This document shows, piece by piece, positions 1 through 9,977 of a DNA stretch of 64,000 bases. The stretch lies in assembly GCA_949902595.1 (NCBI GenBank), contig CATLDC010000008.1:29472-93471 (forward strand), written 5' to 3'. Each line of letters begins with the position of its first letter. Positions within the stretch are counted from its first letter, which is position 1. The DNA comes from an uncultured Candidatus Melainabacteria bacterium. GTDB taxonomy: Bacteria; Cyanobacteriota; Vampirovibrionia; Gastranaerophilales; Gastranaerophilaceae. The position numbers and the translations under genes were made by a program. Under the pieces are notes generated by a model. The model did not search any database and was not told the DNA's origin. It saw nothing but the letters and a program-made list of their open reading frames with translations.

Positions 1-1
1 G

Positions 2-343
2 ACTTGTACACATGATCATATCAGCCCCGATATGGAATGCGGGTACTGCCCGGATTGCGGAAAACTGATTGAAAACGAATGGTATATAACAAGATGCGCA
101 TGCTGCGGGGTGAAACTCAAAACAATGAGCAGAGGCGGAAAGATTGTACCGCAGATGCATTATTGCACAAACTGCGGAGGTAAAGAGTTCGAGGTTGAGA
201 AGATTGAGAAGATTAATTTTATTGATATTAACTTCGCAGTGCTCGTAAAAAAAGAAGCCGAAGCAAAAGTTGCATGCTCTACGACACAGTGCTGGCAAGA
301 AAGAACAGACGCGAAACCAAAATTGCTAACACAATTCCTGTAA
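2..343 (+). CDS. Zinc-ribbon protein, 5'-truncated by window edge
   Basis: The reading frame is open from base 2, upstream of the first ATG at 32, so the real start lies outside the window. The visible part carries CxxC knuckles (CGYCPDCG, CACCG, YCTNCGG), which suggests one or two structural zinc sites in a small nucleic-acid-binding or metal-carrying domain. The C-terminal third has no recognisable motif and its last 65 bases overlap the 3' end of spmB on the other strand. The function is unknown. The cysteine pattern supports real coding, but the overlap makes the exact C-terminus less certain. Confidence 0.55.
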   Translation, partial: TCTHDHISPDMECGYCPDCGKLIENEWYITRCACCGVKLKTMSRGGKIVPQMHYCTNCGGKEFEVEKIEKINFIDINFAVLVKKEAEAKVACSTTQCWQERTDAKPKLLTQFL

Positions 344-818
344 AATCCGCGATTAGACCGGTGAGAAGCGCGTACCGGTACTTCTTGATACCGATTGAGC
401 CAAAATAGACTGCAAGTACGTAGAAAGTTGTTTCAGAGCTGCCAACCATGACCGCCGCGAGCTTTGTTGCGTAGGAATCAGGCCCCAGAGAACTAGCTAT
501 ATCAGAAAAAAGCCCGAGAGTTGCGGAGCCGGAAAGCGAACGGGTAATCATTATCGGGATGACGTCTACCGGGATTGATAATTTTGCAAGAATCCCGCCT
601 GTAAAAGAGGTTATAAGCCCGATTGCACCTGAGGATTTGAACATTGATACTGCTACAATTATGGCTACAAGGTAGGGAATTATTGAAACAGCGACTTTGA
701 ACCCGTCTTTTGCGCCTTCAATAAACTCTTCGTATATTCTTACTTTTTTGAACGCAGCTGCAAAAAGGATTGCAAGAATCATTGCCGGAAGTATGTAAAT
801 CGAAATCTTTTGTATCAT
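279..818 (-). CDS. spmB: SpmB-like nucleoside-recognition (Gate) membrane protein
   Basis: This 179-residue, mostly hydrophobic protein matches the length and layout of spore maturation protein B: several membrane segments and a Gate-type core with the motif TRSLSGSATLG followed by GPDSYATKLAAVMVGSSETTFYVLAVYFG. Its start overlaps the spmA stop by four bases (ATGA), so the two are translationally coupled. In Bacillus the pair acts in spore-cortex maturation, but it is also common in non-spore-formers, where it is presumed to be a membrane transporter or sensor. I see no sporulation gene here, so the family is clear and the role is open. Confidence 0.88.
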   Translation of the reverse strand: MIQKISIYILPAMILAILFAAAFKKVRIYEEFIEGAKDGFKVAVSIIPYLVAIIVAVSMFKSSGAIGLITSFTGGILAKLSIPVDVIPIMITRSLSGSATLGLFSDIASSLGPDSYATKLAAVMVGSSETTFYVLAVYFGSIGIKKYRYALLTGLIADFTGIVLAILVSRLFFLASTVS

Positions 819-1405
819 GCCTCCTCCTTTTTGTGCCAGATTTTTTTAAGAAGCATGGCTGATATTATTGCAACAAAAAACGAAAGAGTTGTTACAATAA
901 GCGTCGGGAGAATTATTTCGGTCGGGTTTGAGGCTCCCACCCCCACAAGTACAGCGATTACAGTTGCCGGTATTATCTGGAATCCGGCAGTGTTCATGCC
1001 AAGAAACATGCACATGGAATCAGTTGCAGTGTCTTTTTTAGGGTTGTCCCCCTGCAACTCTTTAATGACCTTCAAGCCGATAGGAGTTGCTGCATTTGTA
1101 AGCCCCAGAGCGTTTGCTGTGACGCTCATTGCAATGTCACCCACAGCCGGAGAGTCCTTTTTAACGTCTTTAAAGAGGATTTTTGCTATCGGGTTAAGGA
1201 GTTTCGATATTATCTGAACAAGTCCGGATTTTTCGGCTATGCGCATAATTCCGAGCCAGAAAGCCATGATACCGATTAGTGAAAACGAGATTTTTACTGC
1301 TGTGTCGCATGCCTGAAGCATTGAGTTTACAACATCAGAGAGTGTGTTATTAAAAACTCCGATAATGATTGAAAGTGTTATCAAGATAAAAAATATATAA
1401 TTCAT
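815..1405 (-). CDS. spmA: SpmA-like membrane protein
   Basis: This 196-residue multi-spanning protein resembles spore maturation protein A: an N-terminal membrane helix, the Gate-domain stretch SLIGIMAFWLGIMRIAEKSG, then the signature TANALGLTNAATPIGLKVIKEL and FLGMNTAGFQIIP. It is the first gene of a two-gene minus-strand unit with spmB. The 5' end is AT-rich and sits back to back with the promoter of the giant coiled-coil gene. The partner interaction with SpmB is known for the family; the substrate is not. Confidence 0.88.
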   Translation of the reverse strand: MNYIFFILITLSIIIGVFNNTLSDVVNSMLQACDTAVKISFSLIGIMAFWLGIMRIAEKSGLVQIISKLLNPIAKILFKDVKKDSPAVGDIAMSVTANALGLTNAATPIGLKVIKELQGDNPKKDTATDSMCMFLGMNTAGFQIIPATVIAVLVGVGASNPTEIILPTLIVTTLSFFVAIISAMLLKKIWHKKEEA

Positions 1406-1433
1406 ACTTTTATCTTAAAAAAAATTTTAGTAT

Positions 1434-1462
1434 TTGTCACTATTTTTATATTAGTATATAAT
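1434..1462 (+). promoter_or_regulatory. Sigma-70-type promoter of the giant coiled-coil gene
   Basis: TTGTCA at 1434-1439 and TATAAT at 1457-1462 are separated by exactly 17 bp. The predicted start near 1469 leaves a leader of about 30 bases before ATG 1500, which is one reason for preferring that start over ATG 1479. Confidence 0.7.
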
Positions 1463-1499
1463 TAGTTATGAATGTAGAATGTGGGATAAGAGTAGGTAT

Positions 1500-4400
1500 A
1501 TGGCAGACATAAATAATTTTGCGGAGATTACAGAGAACTTTGATACAATAAAAACCCTGTTAAATTCAATCAGGGCGCAGGGTATACTAAATACTTCCGA
1601 TGTGGATAAAATTCTTGCGGGAATAAATTCCAAGCTGGAAAAACTCAACACAGAGGAAGATATTGACCTGATTAAAATATTTTTATCAGAGCTTAAACAG
1701 AATCTTGATGAGCGCCACAGCGTTCTCATCTCAAAATTCGGCGCAATAGAATCTCTTTTCAGCAACCTGCTCAAAAACAGCTCCGACATGCTCAAATCAA
1801 GCGAAGTAAAAGAACTGTTTGACATTGTTGCCACAAACCTTTCCGTATTCTCACGCGAGGTTGTTTCACAAAAAGAAACACTCACAGACATCACGCTCAG
1901 ACTCGATGCAATGCGCTCGGATGAGACCCAGAAAAAAGATATTATAAAAAGCATTGTTCCGCTTAAAAACGACCTTGAGCGTTTGAACAACGGGTTTGAC
2001 TCAATTGTTTTGAGCCTGAATGAGAACTTCAAATCACTGGTTAAGACACTTTCAAGCGTTGACCAGTCAGAAGCTATAAACAAGTTCGGCACAGAACTAA
2101 GCGATATTTTAAACTCTTCAAACACAATTCTGTCAGCAATCCAGATGATTGATAAGAAGAATCTGCAAATTGAAGACTACCTGCGCACGCTTGCAACCCA
2201 GGACGATATAAGCGGCGCAAAACGCGCGATTTCGGAACTCACTGCAAAAAATCAGGAGCTTGCAAACTCTGTTGATGTTCTCGGTGAAAAGTACTACAAG
2301 ATTGATAACCTTGCAGAAAAAATCGACGCTTCTGTAAGCATTATTGCCGGCTTGAAATCACTTCTTGAAGACAACGGCGAGCAGCACACGCGCATGCTTC
2401 TTGACGAGCTTGCAAAACTCGGAGCGCAGGTACGTGAAATTTCTACAGACACAGGGTTTGAAGAATTTAAATCCGGGCTTCAAAGCGTTCTGAAAGAGAT
2501 TTTTGACAGCACTGTAAGCCTAAAAGACGAGCTCGTAAACTCTTCAACAGAGCTCCAGAAAATCAATTCCAATATTCAGGCTCTGGATATCAATGCCGGA
2601 TTCCAAAACCTGCTTACAAACCTTCACAAAACAGAGCTTGACTTAAAGAGCCACACTGATGTGGCTTCTGACAAGGTATCGCAGCTTGTTGATGTCGGGG
2701 TTACAAGAACAATAAACGAAATTTCTTCAAGCGCGGATGCTTTGAGCTCCAGAATAAAAGAAACAAACAGCGCATTAACAAATATGTGCGAAAAGAGCTT
2801 CTACGAAGTTGTTGAAAGCATTTCAGGGCTCAAAAATGTTGTTTCCCAGATTGATGAGAACAATGTTTCTGCAAACAACGCAATATTTTCAAACATCACA
2901 GACAGACTTGCGATTTTTGAAAACAGTCTGAAATCTTCGCTGGAAAAGCAGGAAGACTACGTTGCAAACTCTTCGTCAAAATTGTTTGAGGAAATCACAA
3001 ACATCAAAAACCTTTCAGGCGTGCTTGATTACAAACTCGATTCTTCTGTAATCGAGGTTAACAACGCAAAACGCGAGTTTGGTGAGCTCAAAAACTCTGT
3101 TGAAGCAGTTTTGGCACTGGATTTTGTTAACATTGTCAAAGATTTGCGCGTTGACTTGTACGCATCCAAACAGGAACTGGCTTCTGCAATCGAGACCTCA
3201 ACATCAGATGTTTCTGACAAGCTTTCAAACGACTTGTTCGGAAAATACGAGCTCTTGATAAGCAAACTCGACAGCGTTGAAGATGGCATGAAACAGGTTC
3301 AGACATCAGCTTTAACAGGCTTGAAGTCAATCCTTGACAACATATCTTCTTCAATTGTTGACATCCTCTCTTACGTAAGCGTCCGCACTGATTCAGGCTC
3401 CGGCGCGCTTGATGTCAAGCTTGCAGACATTACAGAGGCTGTAAAAGAAAGCAATCTTAGTTATGTTGAGAACGTGAGAGACATTGTTGAAGTTGTCAGA
3501 GCGCAGGTTGAAGCCAACCTCATCCAGCTTGAAAAAGACACTTCTAAGCAGATTGACACGATTAACAGCTCGATTACAAAGAACACAGAGGCTTTAAGAG
3601 ACGAGATTAAGTACTCTTACAACAAGCTTCTCGAGGTACAGGACAGCTTTAACGAAGTAAAAGAGGTTATGAACTCAAGCAACGCTTCTTTGAGTTCTAA
3701 TCTTGAGACAATCCTGTCAAACGCAGATTCTCTGAAACTTGATTTTGACATGAAGCTGACTTCTCTAAAGAACGCGCTTTTAGACAGCGTTACAGAGTTC
3801 AAACAGGAGTTTACCTGCGAAAACGCAGACAAGATAAGCGAGCTTAAGTTTGTATCAGAAAATCTTCATGCAAAGAGTGTGCAGAATGCAGAAGACATGA
3901 AGCGCGAGATTAAGCAGGAGCTTACAAAAACTCTTGACGATTTGAGATTGAATGTTGACTCTTCGCTCGAGCTTGTCAGAACAAACTTGTGTGACGTTGC
4001 ACAGGGCATGGATACGAAAGTTAACGCTGTTACAGAAGGTTTTGGCTCCTTAGAGACAGCCGTTAACAAGCTTTCTACTACTACAACATCGTCTTTGAGC
4101 TCAACACTTGCACAGGTGCTTGACAACTTTGTTGCGATGAAGGCTTTGTTAAACAGCCTGAACGAGCAATCAGCAAGCTATCTTGATAAGAGCGTTGATA
4201 AAATTATCCAGGATTTTGAGGGTCTAAGAGCGATTGTATTGCAGGTTGATTCAAATATTGACAGAGACCTTACAATGCAGCTTTCAATAATCGAAAAAGA
4301 GTTTGAATCAATTGCAACAAGAATTGCAGAGCTGCTTGAAGAAAACAACGTATCATTTGGCAAAAGAATTGATGCAGGGCTTTCTATAATATCAGAAAGG

Positions 4401-7400
4401 GTTCAGAACTCTCTAGCAGGCAAGCTTGAAGAATACAAAACACAGGTTGAGCAGCTGTTTGAGGGAGTTCTTGGCAGCACAGAGTCTCAATCTGAATTTA
4501 TAAAAGAAAACGTAACTGCGCTTTCAACAGCCTTGCAGAATGTTACAGCAAAACAAAACAGCGATATTGATTCACGTCTTAAGGCTATTGCTGCGAATTT
4601 AAAATCAGTACTTGATGGAAACATTGAAATTACAAAGGCTGATTACGATTCTTTGAGGCAGCAGTTTGCAGAACTAGCCAAGAATCTTGAAGAAGAGAAC
4701 CAGAACTTCGGGCTTGATTTAAGAGCGCAGTTTGATGATATTGCAAAATTCATCGACTCCGGGCTTGAGATTCAGGCGCAGGAAGTCAATGCAAAATTCG
4801 GAGAAATCTCTACAGAATTTCAGCGCGTTTCCGGCGTAGTATCAATACTTAACAACGATGTCAGAGACAAAATCGATAACCTGAGAGCTTCTGTTGAAGA
4901 CATCAACTCGCAGGTTTACGAATCCGTAAACAGTTCTTCGGCTTTGATTGCAAACAGGCTGAAAGAGTTGCTTGACGAATTAACAGCTAAGAATGATGAA
5001 GTGAGTTCAAACTTCCTCACAGGCCTAAGCGGAACTAACGATTGTTTATCACAACTGATTATGTCACAGTCATCCGCCCTTGCAGAGAATTTCGATAAGA
5101 AAAACGATATTATTGGCCAGAAACAGATTGAACTGGCTAAGGATTTTGATACAAAGGCTTCTTCAATCATAAGTTCTGTTAAGAATATTTCACCGCAAAT
5201 AACATCGTTGCAACAAGACGTAAACACACAATTCATCTCACAAACCGATGTTATAACCGACCTTCTGGAAGACAGAGCTGCAAGTATTTCAAAAAAACAG
5301 GATGCGCTTGCCCAAAGCATTGATTCAAAATCTTCCGGAATACTTAATGCTGTTGAGAATATCTCTCCACAGTTATCAAATCTCAACAATGTTCTTAGCC
5401 AGAATTTGGAAACAAAGGCAGTTGAGATTATGAGCGCGGCAGCTTCTTCTGCAGCGGATGTTATTACTGGCGCAAAGGCGATTCTGGATGCTAATTCAGA
5501 AGACCTGAATGCCGGCTTGAGCGAAAAATTTGCAGAGGTTAAGAACCTCATTGAGGAGTCTGCTTCCCTGCATCAGAACAGCATTTCGATTCAGGCAAAA
5601 AATATTCTGGACGAGATTACAACAATTCATGGCGGAATAACAAGACAGCTTGACGAAATCAACAGCTTTGTCTCACTGAACCTCAGCCATGATATAAACA
5701 GCCTTTATGAAAAAATCCAGAAGCTTTTGGAAGAGCATTCGCTCAACTTTGTGACAGGCATGGGTAATACCAGCACAAGACTGATTGAGGAGCTTAGAGC
5801 ACAGTCTTCTGAATTAAAAGAGCTGTTTGAATCCTTGAACAACAGACTTGATAAGGATGAAGTCTCCCAGATGAACCTGCTTCAATCCCAGTTAAAAGAA
5901 GTCAGCCTGACTTTTAATACTCTGATTGAAGAGTCTAAAAACGTTACAAAGGCAGAAGTTTCATCAATCACCGAAACGCTTATTGGAAACAGCAAAGTGC
6001 TTATGGACGATGTTGAGCAGTCAATCGAAGACAAGGTTAACTCGATTCTAGCAGCATGCGCAGACATTTCAGCAGGCGAATTGCAGTCAATGGAAGCTTT
6101 TGCTGACAAGATTCTACACCAGATTGAGGCTGCTAAGCAGAACTCAAATGCTTGCAGAGACGTGATTACGGATTTGGTTAACAAGAACCTTGATTTGATT
6201 TCTGACAACATTGAAAAAGAAACAGACGTTATTGTTAAGGATTTGATTGAGCAGTTTGAACTGTTGAGGGAGTCTCAAAAAGACGAGCTTTCCAAGATGT
6301 CTGTTCATGTTGAAAGCTCTATTGAGGATTACATCTACAACTATGTTAATGACCTCAAATCATACATGGATGTAAAAACCGACTCATCAATTATGAACCA
6401 CAAGCTTGACAGCTTGAAATCAGAACTTGACGATTCAATCGGAGATGTGATTTCAAACATCAACAAGATGCTTGAGGCTTCTGTCTTCACTTCTACAATG
6501 TCTGACATCAAGACAGCTAACGAAATACTGCTCACTTCAATGAGTGAAAAGCTTAATAAACAGATTCAGGATTTTGTTAAAGAAAATGTTACAACAAAAC
6601 TTGAAGACAGAATCAACCTGTTTGACAAGAAATTTGTTGATACTGTTGTTGACAAGTACGAAGAAATCAAGCTTATTTCATCACAGTATAACAACGCGTT
6701 TGAAGAAATCCAAAAGGGTGTTAACGCGCTTGTTTCAGGATTCATTGAGTCAAAAGACGAAATCAGCAGCAGCCTGAACTCACTTGTAGGCGGAATCCAA
6801 AATTCAATCGACGAACTCCAGAGCGGGTTTGCAGACTTGAAAGCACAAATAATGAACAAGTCGTTTGACGAAGCGTTCCACGCTTCTGTTAACAGCCAGA
6901 TTTCAGGTATTGAGGAGCTTGTTAAGGAACAGCTCGGCTATATTGAAGACATTAGCGAGCTTTGCTGCAACAACCTTCCTGAACTTACAGAGATGAATAC
7001 TATTGTGAAATACGGTATTCAGCAGTCGATTGCAGACTTAACAGAAAAAATAGATAATCAGGATGTGGTTATTGAAAAAGAATTGACCGGCTTGAAATCT
7101 GATATCATAACCCAGTTCCTGAACGTGTTCAACCAGATTTCATTTGTTGCAGAGCAGGAAGAAATTCTTGATTTCATTCAGGAAAAACACTCTGACTTGA
7201 TTACAATTTTGAGCCACATTGTTACAACAGTGGAAGGCGTGAGCGCGGTTGACAACAAGGTTAGCGAGCTCAAAAATGATATTGAAAACATCAATGCAAA
7301 GATTTCTTCAATAATTTCATCACAGGGCGATATTGACTATGTTTACAGCCTTCAGGATTTGGAATCTGATATTGCAAACCTGCGCATGGTGCTCAACGAT

Positions 7401-8276
7401 ATCAAGGAAGAGAACAAGTCAAAAGATTTTGAGGAGCTTGTTAATTCAACAAACGATATTTATAAACTTGTTGAGACAATCAAAGCAGAGCTTCCTAGAT
7501 TTGAAGCAGATGAGTTCAAACGCGAGTTTGACTCACTTGCAGAAGACATCGTAAGCATCAGCACCAGAACCAACAAGCTGATTCTTGCGTCTGACGAGTC
7601 ATATAAGACATTGCAGGACAACTTGCAGGACTTCAAACTCGTTATCAATGATTTGGACGAAAGAACACGCAACTTCGCAGAAGATGCCGGTATTACAAGG
7701 ATTGACGACAAACTCGGGTCAATCAATTCGATGATTCAGCAGGGCGCAAAAACTAACCAGGTATTTAATCAGGTGTTTGAATACCTTGCAGAATGGGTTG
7801 ATAAGGCTGGTGAGCAGATTACAACTATTTCTGATAAGGTTGAAACACTTGACGATATTGGCCAGATTAAGGTTATGCTGGAAGACTTGAAGGCAGAGGC
7901 TGAAGACAACACTGACAGCATCGAACTCATCGAGGCTTTAGGAAATGTGTTTGACAAGCAGGCTAAGCGGATTTCTTCTCTTGAGGCCAAGCTTGACAGG
8001 ATTATTGTTGAAACTACAATAAGTAATAAGAACAACAAGGTTGATTTGACTCCGATGGAAGACACTTTGAACAGATTCCTCGCTGCAATTGATGACAAGA
8101 TGGCAGACCAGCAGTCTAAGATTAACTCCCTTGAAGCAAAACTCGAAGAAGTTATGACAAAAATCGACCCGAAAGACACTGCACAGCTCACTAAAAAAGT
8201 TGGCGGCATGGACAGACAAATCGCAAAACTGAACAAGAGTATCGAAAAAATAGCATCACATGTTGTTGAAAAATAA
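1500..8276 (+). CDS. Giant coiled-coil protein (2258 aa), function unknown
   Basis: The start at 1500 (MADINNFAEITENF) is preferred to an in-frame ATG at 1479 because a strong promoter lies just upstream and AGG precedes it. The product is almost entirely heptad-like: long runs alternating Leu/Ile/Val with Ser, Asn, Asp, Glu and Lys, repeated SxxLxSxxxxL blocks, and no membrane segment, signal peptide, Pro-rich linker or catalytic motif. The last 150 residues still form a coiled coil (SLEAKLDRI, SLEAKLEEV). It resembles extended scaffold, apolipoprotein-like or receptor-stalk proteins rather than an enzyme. It overlaps the next gene by 17 bases and so is probably co-transcribed with a GlcD-like oxidase. 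I do not recognise a named family. Confidence 0.9.
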   Translation: MADINNFAEITENFDTIKTLLNSIRAQGILNTSDVDKILAGINSKLEKLNTEEDIDLIKIFLSELKQNLDERHSVLISKFGAIESLFSNLLKNSSDMLKSSEVKELFDIVATNLSVFSREVVSQKETLTDITLRLDAMRSDETQKKDIIKSIVPLKNDLERLNNGFDSIVLSLNENFKSLVKTLSSVDQSEAINKFGTELSDILNSSNTILSAIQMIDKKNLQIEDYLRTLATQDDISGAKRAISELTAKNQELANSVDVLGEKYYKIDNLAEKIDASVSIIAGLKSLLEDNGEQHTRMLLDELAKLGAQVREISTDTGFEEFKSGLQSVLKEIFDSTVSLKDELVNSSTELQKINSNIQALDINAGFQNLLTNLHKTELDLKSHTDVASDKVSQLVDVGVTRTINEISSSADALSSRIKETNSALTNMCEKSFYEVVESISGLKNVVSQIDENNVSANNAIFSNITDRLAIFENSLKSSLEKQEDYVANSSSKLFEEITNIKNLSGVLDYKLDSSVIEVNNAKREFGELKNSVEAVLALDFVNIVKDLRVDLYASKQELASAIETSTSDVSDKLSNDLFGKYELLISKLDSVEDGMKQVQTSALTGLKSILDNISSSIVDILSYVSVRTDSGSGALDVKLADITEAVKESNLSYVENVRDIVEVVRAQVEANLIQLEKDTSKQIDTINSSITKNTEALRDEIKYSYNKLLEVQDSFNEVKEVMNSSNASLSSNLETILSNADSLKLDFDMKLTSLKNALLDSVTEFKQEFTCENADKISELKFVSENLHAKSVQNAEDMKREIKQELTKTLDDLRLNVDSSLELVRTNLCDVAQGMDTKVNAVTEGFGSLETAVNKLSTTTTSSLSSTLAQVLDNFVAMKALLNSLNEQSASYLDKSVDKIIQDFEGLRAIVLQVDSNIDRDLTMQLSIIEKEFESIATRIAELLEENNVSFGKRIDAGLSIISERVQNSLAGKLEEYKTQVEQLFEGVLGSTESQSEFIKENVTALSTALQNVTAKQNSDIDSRLKAIAANLKSVLDGNIEITKADYDSLRQQFAELAKNLEEENQNFGLDLRAQFDDIAKFIDSGLEIQAQEVNAKFGEISTEFQRVSGVVSILNNDVRDKIDNLRASVEDINSQVYESVNSSSALIANRLKELLDELTAKNDEVSSNFLTGLSGTNDCLSQLIMSQSSALAENFDKKNDIIGQKQIELAKDFDTKASSIISSVKNISPQITSLQQDVNTQFISQTDVITDLLEDRAASISKKQDALAQSIDSKSSGILNAVENISPQLSNLNNVLSQNLETKAVEIMSAAASSAADVITGAKAILDANSEDLNAGLSEKFAEVKNLIEESASLHQNSISIQAKNILDEITTIHGGITRQLDEINSFVSLNLSHDINSLYEKIQKLLEEHSLNFVTGMGNTSTRLIEELRAQSSELKELFESLNNRLDKDEVSQMNLLQSQLKEVSLTFNTLIEESKNVTKAEVSSITETLIGNSKVLMDDVEQSIEDKVNSILAACADISAGELQSMEAFADKILHQIEAAKQNSNACRDVITDLVNKNLDLISDNIEKETDVIVKDLIEQFELLRESQKDELSKMSVHVESSIEDYIYNYVNDLKSYMDVKTDSSIMNHKLDSLKSELDDSIGDVISNINKMLEASVFTSTMSDIKTANEILLTSMSEKLNKQIQDFVKENVTTKLEDRINLFDKKFVDTVVDKYEEIKLISSQYNNAFEEIQKGVNALVSGFIESKDEISSSLNSLVGGIQNSIDELQSGFADLKAQIMNKSFDEAFHASVNSQISGIEELVKEQLGYIEDISELCCNNLPELTEMNTIVKYGIQQSIADLTEKIDNQDVVIEKELTGLKSDIITQFLNVFNQISFVAEQEEILDFIQEKHSDLITILSHIVTTVEGVSAVDNKVSELKNDIENINAKISSIISSQGDIDYVYSLQDLESDIANLRMVLNDIKEENKSKDFEELVNSTNDIYKLVETIKAELPRFEADEFKREFDSLAEDIVSISTRTNKLILASDESYKTLQDNLQDFKLVINDLDERTRNFAEDAGITRIDDKLGSINSMIQQGAKTNQVFNQVFEYLAEWVDKAGEQITTISDKVETLDDIGQIKVMLEDLKAEAEDNTDSIELIEALGNVFDKQAKRISSLEAKLDRIIVETTISNKNNKVDLTPMEDTLNRFLAAIDDKMADQQSKINSLEAKLEEVMTKIDPKDTAQLTKKVGGMDRQIAKLNKSIEKIASHVVEK

Positions 8277-9648
8277 TATAGATAGTATTAAAACACTGAT
8301 AAAAAGCGAAAACGTTCTTACAGACAGGGAAGAACGTTATTGCTATGCTCAGGATTCAACAAACACAAGAGAAAAACATTCACTTCCGGATGCTGTTGTT
8401 TTCGTAGAAACTATTGAAGATGTTCAAAAGGTTTTGAAATTTGCTAACACCTGCAAAATCCCCGTAATATCAAGGGGAGCCGGCACAAACATGGTGGGAG
8501 CCTGCGTTCCGAAAAACGGCGGTATCATCCTGAATTTCTCAAAGATGAACAAAATTCTGGATTTTAATCCTGTTAACATGACAGTAAAAGTCCAACCCGG
8601 CGTTGTGCTTGGCGACTTGAGAGAATTTGTGGAATCAAAAGGACTCTTCTACCCTCCAGACCCGTCAAACTTGCGCGTCTCAACCATTGGCGGAAGCATT
8701 GCGCAATCATCCGGCGGTCCGATGTCTTTCAAATACGGAACAACAAAGGATTACATCCTGAGCCTGACTGTTGTACTGGCTGATGGCACATTGATGAAAG
8801 TCGGAGCAGGAACAATAAAGGATGCTGTCGGGTATCATTTAAACCAGCTGATTGTCGGAAGTGAAGGCACGCTGGCAGTCGTTGTGGAAGCTGAATTGAA
8901 GCTTATACCAAAGCCGGAGGCTTCAAGAGTTGTGCTGGCTTATTTTGATACAATGGAAGAAGCTATAAGCGGAGTAAACAATATTATTGCCTCACGCGTT
9001 TTTCCTGCAACAATTGATTTTATGGACAACAACTCGATTACAACTGTTGAAAAGTTTTACCCGTGCGGACTTTTGACTGACAAGGAAGCAATGCTGCTTG
9101 TTGAAATAGACGGATTTGAATCCTCTATGCAAACACAGCAGGAGCGGGTTGAGAAGGCTTTGAAAGAAGCCGGAGCTTCTAATATTGTGGTAGCTTCAAC
9201 AGATGAGGAGAAGAAATCGGTGTGGACAGCAAGAAGGTCAAGCTTTGCAGCGACAGCAAAACTTGCGCCGGATGTGCTTTCAGACGATATTATTGTGCCG
9301 CGCACAAACCTTGCAAAGATGGTTCGCGGAGCAAAAGACATTTGTGACAAATACGGGCTTCCGGTTTGTATGGTAGGACACGTAGGGGATGGAAACATCC
9401 ACCCGCAGATTGCTTTGAACCTTGAAAATGATGAGGAGTTCAAGAATTATATCAGCGCTAAATCAGAGATGTACGAGCTTGCAGTGAGTCTTGGCGGAAC
9501 GATTTCGGCTGAACACGGAGTGGGCTCGGAAAAGATTTCGTATTTTGAAAAGACGGTTGACACAGAGGCTGTTAGCTATATGCGCGGGATAAAAAAATTA
9601 TTCGACCCGAACAACATACTAAACCCGGGAAAAATTTTTGAAATGTAA
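8260..9648 (+). CDS. glcD: GlcD-type FAD-linked oxidase (glycolate/D-lactate dehydrogenase family)
   Basis: The 462-residue protein has the vanillyl-alcohol-oxidase fold signature. The PP-loop FAD-binding region is PVISRGAGTNMVGA, the second FAD segment is YPPDPSNLRVSTIGGSIAQSSGG, and the third is LIVGSEGTLAVVVEAELKL. The C-terminal FAD-oxidase half carries VGHVGDGNIHPQI and the closing AEHGVGSEK motif. Such enzymes oxidise 2-hydroxy acids (glycolate, D-lactate or D-2-hydroxyglutarate) to 2-oxo acids. No iron-sulfur GlcF partner is nearby, so the substrate cannot be assigned. The ATG lies inside the end of the coiled-coil gene (17-base overlap). Confidence 0.9.
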   Translation: MLLKNNIDSIKTLIKSENVLTDREERYCYAQDSTNTREKHSLPDAVVFVETIEDVQKVLKFANTCKIPVISRGAGTNMVGACVPKNGGIILNFSKMNKILDFNPVNMTVKVQPGVVLGDLREFVESKGLFYPPDPSNLRVSTIGGSIAQSSGGPMSFKYGTTKDYILSLTVVLADGTLMKVGAGTIKDAVGYHLNQLIVGSEGTLAVVVEAELKLIPKPEASRVVLAYFDTMEEAISGVNNIIASRVFPATIDFMDNNSITTVEKFYPCGLLTDKEAMLLVEIDGFESSMQTQQERVEKALKEAGASNIVVASTDEEKKSVWTARRSSFAATAKLAPDVLSDDIIVPRTNLAKMVRGAKDICDKYGLPVCMVGHVGDGNIHPQIALNLENDEEFKNYISAKSEMYELAVSLGGTISAEHGVGSEKISYFEKTVDTEAVSYMRGIKKLFDPNNILNPGKIFEM

Positions 9649-9659
9649 AAGGAGAGATT

Positions 9660-9977
9660 ATGGATATTATTGTTATTTATTGTACTGTTCCGGACAAAAA
9701 GATTGCAAAAAACATTACCAAGATTTTGATGAAGCACAAACTTGCAGCATGCGTTAGCATGGTTGAAAATGTTCGTTCAGTATTCTCATGGGACGGCGAA
9801 GTTTGCGAAGAAAAAGAAATCCTCATGATGATAAAAACCAGACGTTCTCATTACGGCAAAATCAAACTCGTTATCGAGGACTTGCACTCATACACAGTGC
9901 CCGAAATTATTGCCCTGCCGATAGTAGATTGCAGCGAAGATTACCTGAAATGGCTTGTAAAAGAAACAGAAGCGTAG
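9660..9977 (+). CDS. cutA: CutA1 divalent-ion tolerance protein
   Basis: This 105-residue protein has the full CutA1 pattern: the start IIVIYCTVPDKKIAKNI, LAACVSMVENVRSVFSWDGEV, EILMMIKTRRSHY and the end HSYTVPEIIALPI. CutA1 forms very stable trimers and binds copper and other divalent ions; its physiological role is unsettled. AAAGGAG lies 6 bases before the ATG. It follows the glcD-like gene by 11 bases and overlaps the next gene, so it is mid-operon. Confidence 0.95.
   Translation: MDIIVIYCTVPDKKIAKNITKILMKHKLAACVSMVENVRSVFSWDGEVCEEKEILMMIKTRRSHYGKIKLVIEDLHSYTVPEIIALPIVDCSEDYLKWLVKETEA

Noticed and set aside
1466..8236. Ser-rich minus-strand frames under the giant coiled-coil gene
   Set aside because: They mirror the Leu/Glu/Ser codons of the plus-strand gene and lack starts or ribosome-binding sites.
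9788..9949. N-terminal extension of the zincin-like gene inside cutA
   Set aside because: The extension is the shifted frame of cutA with Arg/His-rich noise; ATG 9950 gives a normal start.
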